Shown piece after piece: positions 1 through 9,933 of a stretch of 64,000 bases of DNA. A model generated the notes under the pieces. That model was given only the letters and a program-made list of their open reading frames with translations. It ran no database searches and was not told the DNA's origin. How positions within the stretch are numbered: position 1 is the first letter of the stretch; each line of letters opens with the position of its first letter. The translations under genes were made by a program, and so were the position numbers. This stretch comes from Strobilurus pachycystidiatus (Eukaryota; Basidiomycota; Agaricomycetes; Agaricales; Physalacriaceae): positions 3,013,268 to 3,077,267 of the forward strand of contig JAHLMK010000002.1 of assembly GCA_019915135.1 (NCBI GenBank). The letters run 5' to 3'.

Positions 1-1780
1 GGGAACGGATAGCCATAATTCATCCGTGTTGCCGTCAGTCTCCCCACTGGGAGCATGGAATTTCGACGACCACGCCAAACTAGTTGGGGTACCACAGCAA
101 GCGGGATTGTGAAACAGAGACGAACGCTTATTATCAGCAACGTGCTAGTCCGATGTGGTTGCGAGCTGATTCCGACGTTGATTCTCCGCCCTCTCAGCAG
201 CAGGCTCACCTGATACGCTTTGGTTTGGACGTCGATATGGACATGTACACCCCGGACTGCTATACCAGTTGCATACAATGAACAGCTCTACAGGTCATCC
301 TCAGTCCTCTCCGAGTACTTTTCGTCTCACTTGTCTATCCATTGTGGGCGTGACAAACACTAGGTGTTTATACAGAGTACAGCGTCCTCCATGCGATTAC
401 AATTAGGTACAGTTACGAGGATGATACCACGAAAATCACGCCACGCTGAAGTCGGTCGAAGCAAATTCCACGCCCGGAAACAGACATGACGCTGACGCTG
501 ATCGTTATGCCGCATCCGATGGTACTGCCCACCCATTTATCTGCATCCGATGCAAGCAGCAATTGGATGTTTGCGAGATGGACAGTGCGGAAACATTGAT
601 CTCGCCACGCTGAGGATGTTGGGATAACAGGAACATTCGAATTATTGCGGGTTAGAAAAATCAAAAATCTCTTTTCATTCAGGGCGCGTCGAAGTATTAA
701 TATCAAGAAAGCGACTATGAGAATAAGGCCGGTCATTCGGGATCACCTTGAATTCACGGCGCCGTACAGACCATCTCGTTCTGTCCTCGGCGTTTGTGGG
801 TGATAGGAGATCTATACATGTGAAGGAGGGAATGGAACATGACAGAGCGGGTGAGCTGGTGGGGTGACGATAAACGGGGGCGGGGGTCATGGACGTATAG
901 AGGGAGTACCGGGAAGTTTGAGATTGCGAGCGCGCAGGATGGGTATTTCGGCCGCGCTTCAGGAGGGGTCCATGTACACTTCAATCAGAGGATCTTTGTG
1001 TGCACGTGAGTTTCCTGTCAATTGGGCGCGCGAACGTAGCCGTGAGCAGAGAAAGAGAACGCAATCCCCAGAACTCCACCGGCCCTTTGTGCGGTCATGC
1101 TGGACCGTGCCCGTGTCTGCATGCAGACACGCGGTCAACCGCCCCAGAACGAGGTCCGAGTACAGTAAGCGAGCAGCGAAGACTTCCGCGGCAAGAATCG
1201 AAGATGATGGGAGGAAAACAGGGCGATGATGGTCAGAAATTGACGAAGTTTGTAGCGGGCGTTAGTGAGAAGGATGCGGCAACTTTGGGCTAGAACGACG
1301 CACCGAAAGTGTCGGAGCGTGCTGGGCGCTGTGCGCATGAAGAGACGACCCTCTTCTCTGAAGACCCTCGCTCGATGCCCTACTTCGTATCCCGTCGATG
1401 TCCGGGGTTCGTCGAATTCCCGCACCTTCCGTCGTCGTTGGGAGGAAGACGGCTGCCGGGGAGGCTGGCGGCGGTCCTGGAACCAGGGAACCGATGGCAA
1501 CGGCGTTCGGAGGGCGCTGACCATCCGAGGTGATCCAACTATCATTTCGGTAGGGGGCGCGAATGTTCGAGCTCAGGCGAGGGTGTTGGGAAGAGAGCGG
1601 GAATGCGACATTGCCGCCGGCAGTCCCGAATTTGGATGTGCTTGTCGTGGCCGCCAGGGTCCGTGCCTCATGCTCCTGACCACGACAAAGACAACTAGCT
1701 GCTCGTCGCCGTCCTCCCAACGCCAACATATCCCGCCACTATGGACGTGTTCTACGCGTCGTGCTTCCCGACCACCTGCG
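1..1780. other. No supported gene; start of repeat-rich region
   Basis: Open frames on both strands here are short, overlap one another and show no consistent intron-exon structure or recognisable motif. The GC-rich part from about 1.3 to 1.75 kb may be diverged copies of the dispersed repeat that is clearer just downstream. I see no promoter, RNA gene or coding feature that I can support. Confidence 0.4.
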
Positions 1781-1789
1781 CAGTAGCCA

Positions 1790-2050
1790 TTCTGGACCAA
1801 GGGCACTTCCACGGCGACGCGCAAACCCCACCAACGTGGGCGGCAGCAGCCCGAGCGGCTGTCAGTGCATGACGACGGCGTCGACTCCACTGGACGACGG
1901 CGACGGCAGCACGGATGGATGGGTAACCGTAGGGTTCCGTCAACTCCATGCTGGGTGCGCCGTCTGGTCGCCAACGGTGCGTGTATCTCTTTTCTTTTTC
2001 CTTGGATACGCCATCAATGCACACGCGCATCCAATTGCTGGCTGAATTCC
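1790..2050 (+). repeat. Dispersed ~300 bp repeat, copy 1
   Basis: This diverged copy shares ordered landmarks with the copies near 2.74, 5.79 and 6.30 kb: a CCCCACCAAC block, a run with CTGGACGACG, a GGATGGATGGG block, a 'gcgccgtctgg' block and a GGATACGC block near the end. Copies are too diverged to show target duplications by eye. The type of element is unknown. Conceptual translations of copies also resemble each other, which could mean an old coding origin, or simply shared DNA. Confidence 0.45.
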
Positions 2051-2739
2051 CTGTATATGCGGATCTTCGCGCATGGTGAGTTCTCCAATGAGTCGCCCGC
2101 CTGCAGAGTCTGGTCTCTGCACGCAACGACGCAAGGTTACCGCCCGAGTCGCGCCCCCATTCGTACGGTCATTTTGTCTGATCAATCTCCCCCATTCATC
2201 TCGACCCCCCGCCCTCCAAAAACCATGCATCAGATAAGGGTCCTTATCTGTTGTACGGTTCTTGAAAGCGAGCCGTCCCACACCACGGAGACGACCATCT
2301 GCTGCTCGTCGCGTATCTCCCTCTCCCCCGCCGGCACACCCTCATTGGCGCTATTCGCAGCTCTCTTGTACGCTACCTACGTACGCGTCATGCCCGCGTC
2401 TCCTTCTCTGCCACTACTGCGGCAGTCATCCTCGCAATGCTGGCAGGAGTTCTTAGCGACGAGTAATTCTCAACACCATTGGCAGAGTGAGCCGGATCTG
2501 CTGATAATGCATGGAGGTAAATAAACTAAAGACGGCTCCGTAGGTACCATCAGCTGGTCTGGAGACGGCGCCCATCCACGGTGCGCTTCTCTTCCCTCTG
2601 GTTGGGTACGCTAGGTGTCCACCGGCGCATGCTTTCACGGTGCTCATCTTATCCGTAGATCCAGATCTGCGCGAGACGTAGGCGCTCGCCGCTGTCACCC
2701 GCCTTCTCGTTTGCTAAACGCGCAATCGTCTGCGCAGGA

Positions 2740-3065
2740 GCAGGATATGTACCCATGGCAACGGATGCGACCACGACGTGTAAGCCCCACCAACGGTGGC
2801 AGCACTCACTCCAAGCCGCTCGTGCTGCTGCGGCAGGACGACGAAGGCCTGGACGACACTCGCGACAACGATTCGACACCTCATCCCGCCAATGGATGGG
2901 AGACGGGCGGGGTCCATAGGCATGAGCAGGGCGCCCTTCGCAGACGGCGCCGATCTCAGGTGTGCGATTGTTGGATACGTCTGTTTCAAAACGGCGTCTC
3001 TATTTGTTATGCTTACCTCTCTGTAGATCTGTATTTACATGACGGGTAAGCCCTACGAGGAGCCC
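2740..3065 (+). repeat. Dispersed ~300 bp repeat, copy 2
   Basis: This copy starts with the CCCCACCAAC block and continues through GCCTGGACGACACTCGC, an ATGGATGGGAGACGGGCGG block and a TTGGATACGTCTG block. It ends with TAGATCTG and GGGTAAGCCCTAC, which also close the copy near 6.55 kb. A partial unit (about 2550-2680) with GGGTACGCTAGG and TAGATCCAGATCTG lies just upstream. No open frame is convincing. Confidence 0.45.
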
Positions 3066-3069
3066 ATCC

Positions 3070-4055
3070 AACTTCCTTCGCATCGCCACTATGACGTGAT
3101 TTTCGCCATGGTTAGTCGAGGATTGTGTCGCTTCTACACTGATCACCCGCCCTCGCCGTCATCCCGACTCCCAATCTAAAAAACTGCGCGGTTCATCTGT
3201 ATACTTATCTTCTACAACTATAATGTATTTTCCCACCATATACGCAACTGAAATAGCATAGCGGGCCATACCACAAGTAGTTTTGACTGCCAGGACACAT
3301 TTGGCACTGTTTGGGTGCACGGTCACAATAATTGAGTTGTTTGGCACCCTAGCAAGTCACAGGGACCATCTTCACGGTTTATATGGTGAAGAATGTCCAA
3401 TAATTGACATGAGAATTCATGCCGAGATGTGGGGATAGCTGTCACATAATCTCAGCTTGGCATGGACAAAATTCTCACCTTGCTTCTGATTTCAATGAGA
3501 TTAGGACCAAATGACATGGTCAAAAAAGCCATAAGATGTAGTTTCACGTTCTGAACAAGTTTTGCGTAGCGTGCGGAGGCTGAGGAGTGGCGTCGGAGGT
3601 GCTGGACTTGCATTTTGACTGAGTCGGGTCAGTGACGGCAGCGCACGCGACTGAGGGTGACAAGGCGAGCCTTGCGATCTGACTCGGAAGACCTGTGAAA
3701 CGCCAAGGACTCAGGCGGTGCGTTCTCAGCTTCAAGTGTGACACTTGTGTGTTGAATGCGGGCAAGCCACATGATTTACCCTTCCTCAGATACTACGGAG
3801 TAAAAAAAAAAAAATTACCGAGAAAGTTTGAGTGAGAAAGTTGTAGATATAGCTTATATAAAGTACTGTTCAAAATATCAGACGATATTATTATACTTTG
3901 ACGGAGATATGGAGCAATCTTTATGTGGCGCACGATCATCTTGTGATCACCAACCTCGGACTTTTAACACATGAAACACAGCTAGACGGCTTCAAATAAG
4001 TTGCTCCATGGCTGGGAATGACTTACAATGATATATATATATGTCTTTGTGAGAT
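3070..4055. other. AT-richer intergenic stretch with imperfect inverted repeats
   Basis: No gene is supported. Around 3405-3480 an imperfect inverted repeat is visible: TGAGAATTCATGCC and GAGAT on one side, AATCTC, GGCATGG and AATTCTCA on the other, suggesting a degraded foldback or MITE-like element. A short A-run (3803-3814) and AT-rich sequence follow. The minus-strand open frame at 3544-3765 has no recognisable motif. Confidence 0.35.
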
Positions 4056-4061
4056 ATTGTT

Positions 4062-4155
4062 GGCCCTCGTTGGTTCTCGTTAGCTCTCGTTGGTTCTCGT
4101 TAGCTCTCGTTGGTTCTTGTTGGTTTTCGTTCGGTGTCGTTGGCTCCCGTCATCA
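4062..4155. repeat. Short tandem repeat, TCGTTGGTTC / TCGTTAGCTC units
   Basis: About nine imperfect 10-bp units alternate between TCGTTGGTTC-like and TCGTTAGCTC-like forms. The array sits about 80 bp before the small gene at 4236. A second related array follows that gene (4640-4712), so the gene is bracketed by the same type of repeat. Confidence 0.75.
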
Positions 4156-4235
4156 CATGTCCGTGACTAAGCCACTGCTTGTCAAAACAAATATATCCAT
4201 ACACATCATCTTCTTATCTGTTACCATCATCATCA

Positions 4236-4608
4236 ATGCCGGCTGACACAGATCCAGCCGCGCCAGCTACCGCAGATGCTCCAGCCACTACTGGTATGTA
4301 TGCACTAACCCTGCATCAATTTCCTGACCTAAGCCAGGCAGCTGGTGATGACCAGAATCCTGCGCCTGATCCTCACACACCTACTATCAGTCATCAGAAA
4401 GGTAGGGCAACATACAGCGGCTAGATTGAAGGCTGAAATCCTTTATTTTTCAGAGAAAAAGAAGGCAGGACTAACTCGAGCGGAAAGAAAGACACTGCGG
4501 GACCGAAAATGGAGATATGTAGCACGCCAAGCAGCGAAGAAAGAGAAAGAGGGTGGTGGCAGTGAAGAAAGCTTGGATGAATTAATAGTACTTCCAAAAG
4601 ATTCCTAG
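4236..4608 (+). CDS. Small three-exon hypothetical protein, lysine/arginine-rich C-terminus (90 aa)
   Basis: Spliced model: exon 1 4236-4293, intron 48 nt, exon 2 4342-4401, intron 52 nt, exon 3 4454-4608. Phases match (1 and 1), both introns are GT-AG, and CTAAC/CTGAC branch-like sites are present. The product starts with an Ala/Pro/Thr/Asp-rich stretch and continues with a very basic segment (AERKTLRDRKWRYVARQAAK), followed by an acidic tail. I recognise no domain. It could be a nucleic-acid-binding protein or the relic of an element, since TCTCGTT-type repeats flank it on both sides. The clean splicing makes a real transcript likely; function is unknown. Confidence 0.55.
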
Positions 4609-4639
4609 TCTCTCATGAATCTCTGCTTCAAACTCTCCG

Positions 4640-4712
4640 TCCGTACTCGCCCGTACTCGTCCGTTCTCGTTCGCTCTCGTCCGTACTCGTCCGTTCTCGT
4701 TTGCCCTCGTCC
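4640..4712. repeat. Short tandem repeat, TCCGTACTCG / TCCGTTCTCG units
   Basis: Imperfect 10-bp units (CGTCCGTACT, CGTCCGTTCT, CGTTCGCTCT) form an array related to that at 4062-4155. It runs up to the tRNA-like module at 4747-4817. CGTCCGCACTCG-type words recur in the following minisatellite, so the two arrays may share an origin. Confidence 0.7.
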
Positions 4713-4746
4713 CACTCCACAAAAAGCTAGAGAAATGGGATGTGAT

Positions 4747-4817
4747 ACCACAGCCGGGAATCGAACCCGAGCCTCAGCGATAGCTCGCTGCGTGCTAGAC
4801 CACTGCACCACTGTGGT
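4747..4817 (-). other. tRNA-like module (SINE head or pseudo-tRNA)
   Basis: On the minus strand 71 nt fold as a tRNA outline: a perfect 7-bp acceptor stem (ACCACAG with CTGTGGT), a 4-bp D stem (GTGC/GCAC), and a T arm with TTCGATT loop and B-box GGTTCGATTCC. The A-box is TGGTGCAGTGG. The anticodon arm is abnormal: CAGCGA and TCGCTG pair perfectly around a four-base GCTA loop, with no U33. A normal decoding tRNA is therefore unlikely. A tRNA-derived SINE promoter or a decayed tRNA is the best reading. Confidence 0.6.
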
Positions 4818-4869
4818 TCTGTTAAAATGAGTGCACTCCGTCCTGATCCTGTTCAGCTTGACATGTTGC

Positions 4870-5760
4870 GTGCGGAGGCCGGCGCCCGAGCAGCGGGGAA
4901 ACGCCCGTAGTCCAATCCAGGCTGTCTGAAAACCCCACTCCACCTCATCCCAAGTCGGCCGCACTCCTTCGCCCGCACTCGTTCGCACTCGTTCGCGAGG
5001 ATGGGCGTGGTACAGCGCGTTGAGTGCGGTGCGAGGGGCGGGGGCGGCGGGGTAAGCGTCAGAATCGACTCCGGGGTGTCTAAAAACCCCATCCCACCTC
5101 TTTCCGGACTGGCGGCGCGCTCTCGTCCGCACTCGTTCGCACTCGTTCGCGAGGATGGGCGGGGTACGGCGCGTTGGGTGCGGTGCGAGGGGCGCGGGCG
5201 GCGGGGTGAGCCTTGGAATCAACTCCGGGGTGTCTGAAAACCCCATCCCACCTTTTCCCAGGTCGGCGGTGTGCCATCGTCCGCACTCGTTCGCAATCGT
5301 TCGCGAGGATGGGCGGGGTATGCCGGGTTGGGTGCGGTTGGAGGCGCGGGGGAGTCGGGGAAACCATCAGAATCGACTCCGGGGTGTCGAAAAACCCCGT
5401 CCCACCTTTTCCCAGGTCGGCGGTACGCCTTCGTCCGCACTCGTTCGCGAGGATGGGCGGGGGATGGCGCGTTGGGTGCGGTGCGAGGCGCGGGGGCGGC
5501 GGGGTAAGCGTCGGAATTGACTCCGGGGTGTCGAAAAACCCCGTCCCACCTTTTCCCAGGTCGGCGGTACGCCTTCGTCCGCACTCGTTCGCGAGGATGG
5601 GCGGGGGATGGCGCGTTGGGTGCGGTGCGAGGCGCGGGGGCGGCGGGGTAAGCGTCGGAATCGACTCCGTGGTGTCCGAAAACCCCATCCCACCTCGTTC
5701 CAGGTGGCCGGGGCGCACTTGTCCGCACTCGCACTCCTTCGTGCTCGTTCGCGAGGATCG
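4870..5760. repeat. Minisatellite, 144-160 bp units (five clear units plus a diverged one)
   Basis: The landmark GCGAGGATGGGCG recurs at about 4995, 5149, 5303, 5447, 5591 and 5751, giving periods of 154, 154, 144, 144 and 160 bp. Each unit also carries GTCCGCACTCGTTCG, GGGTGCGGTGCGAGG and CTCCGGGGTGTC blocks. A more diverged unit lies at about 4870-4995. Long frames on both strands here only reflect the absence of stops in the GC-rich repeat and should not be read as genes. Confidence 0.9.
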
Positions 5761-5784
5761 GTAGTGTAGATATCCAGATCTACA

Positions 5785-6170
5785 GACAAATTAGCAGCTC
5801 AAACGGATACGCTGGTGCTGCACCGGCGTATCCGCAAGAAAAACCAAAAAACACGTACCTTCTTGGGCGCCCGTCTCCAGACGGCGCGCCCAGCGCAACC
5901 ATGCGGACCCCGCACGCTCCCATCCTTCACGCGGCGGGGCATCAAATCCGCGGTCGGCACAGAGAAGATCCCCGAGCCTGTCGTGGGCCCCGACGTCGTC
6001 CAGCAGATCCAAGGCTGGCTTGGGCTGCGTGCTGCCCTGCTTGCAAGGGGCTCACGCAAAGCGGATCGAGCATGCCAGGCACAGCTTTGGACCGGGCTCG
6101 GCAACTGCTCCCGATCCGGCAGATCTGGCAAGATAAGACAAGTGCCGGTGCTTGACAGCACTTGACACTC
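5785..6170 (-). repeat. Dispersed ~300 bp repeat, copy 3 (inverted)
   Basis: In reverse orientation this copy carries the same ordered blocks as the copy at 6300-6575: GTGAGCCCC, CCAAGCCAGCCTTGG, TGCTGGACGACG, GATGCCCCGCCGC, GGATGGGAGC and GGGCGCGCCGT. Copies 3 and 4 therefore form a large imperfect inverted pair about 130 bp apart. No intact frame is supported. Confidence 0.5.
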
Positions 6171-6299
6171 GACCACGACCTGCTTTATGCGGCTTGTGCG
6201 TCCCTCCTCTCTTCCACGCCGCCGTACCGGCTCGGCGCAGTGTCTACGCGGCTACTGCGATGTTGGGATTGGTTGCCGTAGCAACCAATCTCAACATGA

Positions 6300-6575
6300 C
6301 GCGTGAGCCCCATGCGCGATGGGCAGCTCGCATCCCAAGCCGGCCTTGGGCATGCTGGACGACAACGCCGCCCTCCACGGGCTTCTGGACGACATTGCCG
6401 ACCCCGCATCGATGCCCCGCCGCACTGCTGGATGGGAGCACGCGGGGCCGTTGGCTTGCAATGGGCGCGCCGTTTGGAGGCGGGCGTCCATACCAGGTTC
6501 TTGTTTTTTTTAATTCTAAAGTACTGATTGATTGCTAGATCTGAATCTCCCATCCGGGTAAGCCCTCCAACGAGG
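6300..6575 (+). repeat. Dispersed ~300 bp repeat, copy 4
   Basis: Best-preserved copy of the family. It contains CATGCTGGACGACAACG, GATGCCCCGCCGCAC, GGATGGGAGCACGC, GGGCGCGCCGTTTGG, then a TTGCTAGATCTG and GGGTAAGCCCTCC ending shared with copy 2. From 6575 to about 6960 the sequence is C/G-rich with short CCTGCTCG-type repeats and no supported gene. Confidence 0.5.
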
Positions 6576-7020
6576 CGCCCACCTCGCACCGCGCCTACGA
6601 TGCTCGCCGCACCTCGCACTCGCACCCCGCACCCTGCTCGACACACGGCGCACCCTGCTCGCCGCACCCTGCTCGCCGCACCTTGCTCGCCGTTCACCCA
6701 CGCCGTTGTCATCGCACCCCGACCGTGCTCCGATCTTCCCTCCACCGCACTCCTGTTCGCTGGAGGGTATGTGGCTCGCTCATTCGAGCGTTCCGCGCCC
6801 TCCACGAAAAAAGTCATCCCTCCCGCCGTCACCCGCTCTTGCCGCCCACGCTGTCGCCCACCCTCGTTCGGGCATCGGGCGCTTAGCAAAACAATGACGC
6901 GCCCTTGGGCGTAATCGAGTCCATGGACCCCGGATCGGATCGCGATGACTCATATCGATGAAAACGAGTCATCGCGTTTCTTCCTTCCCCGCCATCACCA
7001 CAGCAGCCACACAATTCGCA

Positions 7021-7493
7021 ATGCCACCCCGCGTCGGACGCATTCCTCTTTGCCGCACCGGACAACCCGTTCCGAGAGGAAATGTAGAGTTCCGCGTCGC
7101 GTTCGAAGGCGACAATGGAACCGACTTGGTCAACAACAGCGTCGTCGTCCGCTCCACAACCGGACGCCAACCTCGGCCATGGTTTTATCTCGAGTACCAG
7201 ACGACGCATGTCGACCACTTCCGACTCATAGTTGGAGATGTACGTTCTCGTCTTTTACGTAGACTTTTATGACTGATGATTTCTCTCAGGCGGTCGCACA
7301 CGATCCCGCAGCGCCGGAATGGGTCAACATCGGGCGTGAAGCGCTTTTCTACCACTTTAACGAATACTACATCCAGATGGAGGAAGCGTACGCGGATCCG
7401 GAGGAAAGGTTTAACGAGGATGTTGAGGGATGCGAGAGCTGCCGTTGGGGAGGATACGCCGACTACGAAGGGTTATGGGAGGAGAATGCGTAG
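7021..7493 (+). CDS. Two-exon hypothetical protein (140 aa)
   Basis: Exon 1 is 7021-7239, exon 2 is 7290-7493, and the 50 nt intron runs from GTACGT to CTCAG in phase 0. The reading frame is continuous and starts with ATG (MPPRVGRIPLC). The product has a conserved-looking core (TTHVDHFRLIVGD) and an acidic, aromatic C-terminal half (EALFYHFNEYYIQMEEAYADPEE), ending in a Cys pair (CESCRWGGY). No known domain is recognised. It converges on the kinase-like gene on the minus strand, with about 58 bp between stop codons. Confidence 0.7.
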
Positions 7494-7551
7494 GACGAGT
7501 AGGCAATGGTCATTTACGAATAGATATGGTTACAGTCATGAGCCCAACACC

Positions 7552-8443
7552 CTACGTGAAAACATTGTCATATGCTCCCCAAAACTGAACCATTTCCGCC
7601 TCGTACCCAGTCTCCGTGACAAGGTAATCATCTGGGAATCCAGTCATTCCGCCAACCGTACCATTCACCAGCCATTGAGCAAGGACATTCAATGCTCGGA
7701 TGTCATCCTTCTCTTGAGCGTGCGAGGTGTCCGTCCGGTACCAAGGTTCACTACCCCACTTGGCTTTGACGTCACGAGAGGCACCAATAGGTAGACTCGT
7801 ATCAAAGTCGATGATGACAGCCCGTCGGTCGGCAGCAAGGACGATATTACCTGGCCTGATGTCGCCGTGGACGACACCAAGAGCGTGGATATGAAGTAGG
7901 CCTTGGCGGACGTCGTTGATAATAGCAGGCACATCGAGGACGTCGTGCTGAAGGACCGCCTCGTACAGGGTCTTCCCATGCAAATCCCACGCCAACCCAA
8001 CCAAGTATCCGTTCGCCGCCTTTGCCCCAAGGTATCGACAGACATTTGGATGATCCCGAGTTGCAAGACGCTCGGCGATCAGTGCCTCGCGCAAGAACAC
8101 GTCAGCTGCCCAAGTGCCTCCCTCGCTTGTCCCAGTGATGAGTCCCTCAAAGGTCTTGAGGTATACCTCCTGACCTGTGCTGGGGCTCAGCATTAAAGCG
8201 TCTGGTCTTGTGGCATACCTGCTGACCTTGGCGCGGTTCGAAACTAGTGAGACCATCCGCACGGGCGAGATAGTACGATCTCGGGATCAGTTGAGCGCTC
8301 TCAGCCACCACCAGCGGGAAAGGGGCGGGTTCTTTGGTTTCGCCGCCAAAGTAGTCCTGGTCGTCCTTCCAGAGAACTGTGGTGGAGCGGTCCCAGTTGG
8401 CGTCAAACGACGCATACGCAAGAATCACCCTGCGATCAGTCAT
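7552..8443 (-). CDS. Protein kinase-like protein, two exons (277 aa)
   Basis: Start ATG at 8443; exon 1 8277-8443, intron 58 nt (8219-8276, GTACTA...CAG), exon 2 7552-8218. Kinase landmarks in order: the lysine of VYLKTF, the helix-C glutamate in FLREALIAERL, catalytic loop HGDIRPGNI (usual HRDxxxxN), metal-binding loop DFD (usual DFG), GSEPWY in the activation segment, and KDDIRALNVLAQWL in the large lobe. A classical glycine loop is not obvious. The catalytic Asp and Asn are present, so activity is possible but unproven. Single-domain kinases of this kind are abundant in Agaricomycetes; the substrate is unknown. Confidence 0.8.
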
Positions 8444-8499
8444 AGTGACGGGAGCTGACAAGGCGGACAAGGCGGCCTTGTAGAATCTTCGCACAGACT

Positions 8500-9030
8500 G
8501 TCAGAGACGGACAACCCGGCCCGGCCCGATCTATTTTTGGCGGTGCGTTGAGCGTATAAGACTGCGCTGTGTACGCACCGCCTTCCTTCCTCCAGGTCCT
8601 ATTCACCCAAGTTCCTACCAGTCAGTACGCTCACCAGCGTCCAGCGCTCGGCCTAACCCATACCATCAGTGTGCGATTGGCGAACGATCCGAGGGAACCG
8701 TGTCATAATACGAGACTGCGGGTCGGCGACCTGCTCAACTAGTTCAGCCTACGTAGGGTCGCTGACATGCTCAACTAGTTCAGCCTACGTGCGTACTACT
8801 CACCTTTTGGCCTCTCCTTCGCTCAGACTTCCACAGGTCCAGCAGGGTGGGTCCGCGATGACGCCAGCAGACGAGGATGGAGGCGAGGAGGGTCTGCCGA
8901 CGTAAGCACCCACTCCTTGCTAGTAATTTCATTGACTTACATTCACTCCAAGGGTCCTACGTTAGCCGCCCACAACCATCCATCCCCATCGCACCGCCGA
9001 CCTCTCCCACTCTCGGCGGGCGCCTATCTA
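8500..9030. other. Kinase upstream region and short direct repeat; no gene seen
   Basis: This is the 5' flank of the minus-strand kinase-like gene. A ~36 bp direct repeat occurs twice at about 8720-8792 (shared core GCTCAACTAGTTCAGCCTAC). The rest is C-rich and pyrimidine-rich without a supported open frame. Confidence 0.5.
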
Positions 9031-9036
9031 TCTCAC

Positions 9037-9062
9037 AACGTTACCTATCGATAGGTAACGTT
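9037..9062. repeat. Perfect 26-bp palindrome
   Basis: The half-site AACGTTACCTATC is followed directly by its exact reverse complement, with no spacer. A second inverted repeat follows at 9065-9081 (GACCCTA, GCT, TAGGGTC). The first two hairpin-element copies lie just downstream (9085 and 9166). Role unknown; a dimeric protein-binding site or cruciform is possible. Confidence 0.85.
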
Positions 9063-9084
9063 TAGACCCTAGCTTAGGGTCAGG

Positions 9085-9115
9085 TTTCCACATTTCCACC
9101 CGATAATGTGGAAAA
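9085..9115 (+). repeat. Hairpin element H1
   Basis: First of eight copies of one short inverted-repeat element. Its arms are TTTCCACATT and AATGTGGAAA with loop TCCACCCGAT. It is not in a recognised intron here. Confidence 0.8.
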
Positions 9116-9165
9116 AGGCGCTGTCCACCGCTCAATTACTCGCCGCACCTGCCTTTCGACCACTC

Positions 9166-9197
9166 TTTTCCACTTTTCCACCCGACAATGTGGAAAA
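9166..9197 (+). repeat. Hairpin element H2
   Basis: Same element as H1 in the same orientation: TTTTCCACTTTTCCACCCGA, then CAATGTGGAAAA. One mismatch in the left arm (CACTT for CACAT). Lies outside a recognised gene. Confidence 0.8.
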
Positions 9198-9210
9198 TAC
9201 ACCATTATCG

Positions 9211-9310
9211 GTACCCCCTTTCAAGTTACGACAATCTCACATATATTTCGCTACCCCCTTTCAAGTTATGACAATCTCACATATATTTCGCTACCCCCTT
9301 TCAAGTTACG
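9211..9310. repeat. Tandem repeat, 40 bp x 2.5
   Basis: TACCCCCTTTCAAGTTACG recurs at 9211, 9251 and 9291, each of the first two followed by ACAATCTCACATATATTTCG. The exact period is 40 bp with a single T/C difference. It lies just past the stop codon of the minus-strand gene at 9321. Confidence 0.9.
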
Positions 9311-9320
9311 ACCGGAACCA

Positions 9321-9860
9321 CTATTCGCTTCCGACCAACGTCTCATCATCGTCATCCTCAATCTCGCTCAGCTCTTCCAACACATCGACCACAATCGGTC
9401 CCACTGTGTGCTTGAGGTAGTTCCAGAGGTCCTTGTCCCTGTAGTTGCGCAACTGGACAAGAAGCGCCATCGGCAGCATAGACACGACGGCTCGAGCTCG
9501 CTCTTCAGCCTCATTGACAATGTCGGTCCAGTCCTCGCCACTGAAGCTGTTCCACCATCAGCCAACCAAACAGCAAAGGGACGAGTCGACGCACCCAACA
9601 GTCAAACACCAAGCTCTCAATGTGCGCACTGCACGATGCTGCGCATACATGCCACCGTCACCGCCATTCTTGCGATAGATGACGACAATGTGCAGATACA
9701 CAAAGAGCGCATCGGGTGTCACCAGCGGCGGTCGTTCAATAAATGGCTGTCGCAGTCCATTGGCCGGTGGCGGCACGGTGATGAGCCACTCCAACAATCT
9801 GCGAGTTGAAGTGAACGAGTTGTCGATAAAGGCAGCTTCAAGGACGGGAGTGGAAGACAT
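9321..9860 (-). CDS. Two-exon hypothetical protein, local multigene family member A (163 aa)
   Basis: Exon 1 9595-9860, intron 48 nt (GTGCGT...ACAG), exon 2 9321-9546, junction phase 2. ATG start; a TATA-like TTATATA sits about 40 bp upstream of it on the minus strand. The C-terminal exon (DIVNEAEERARAVVSMLPMA, LWNYLKHTVGPIVVDVLEEL) aligns in pattern with exon 2 of family member C (IITEFHRLAGLMVAQYDRLP, LGKWMRGVMLPMLVKFIEEN). Exon 1 shares a hydrophobic helix pattern. Three members share intron position and phase, which supports real paralogues despite high divergence. No domain is recognised. Confidence 0.7.
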
Positions 9861-9933
9861 GAGGGGGAGACACCTCTGGAGGGCCCTCCTTATATATGTT
9901 TGGACCAGAGTAAATAATGCACAATACGCTGAA

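Noticed and set aside
4605..5790. Several long open frames on both strands (up to 213 codons)
   Set aside because: They follow the GC-rich minisatellite; the same peptides repeat with each unit and no start, intron or motif supports a gene.
9065..9081. Telomere-like TTAGGG next to CCCTAG
   Set aside because: Only one unit in each direction; it is part of a short inverted repeat, not an array.
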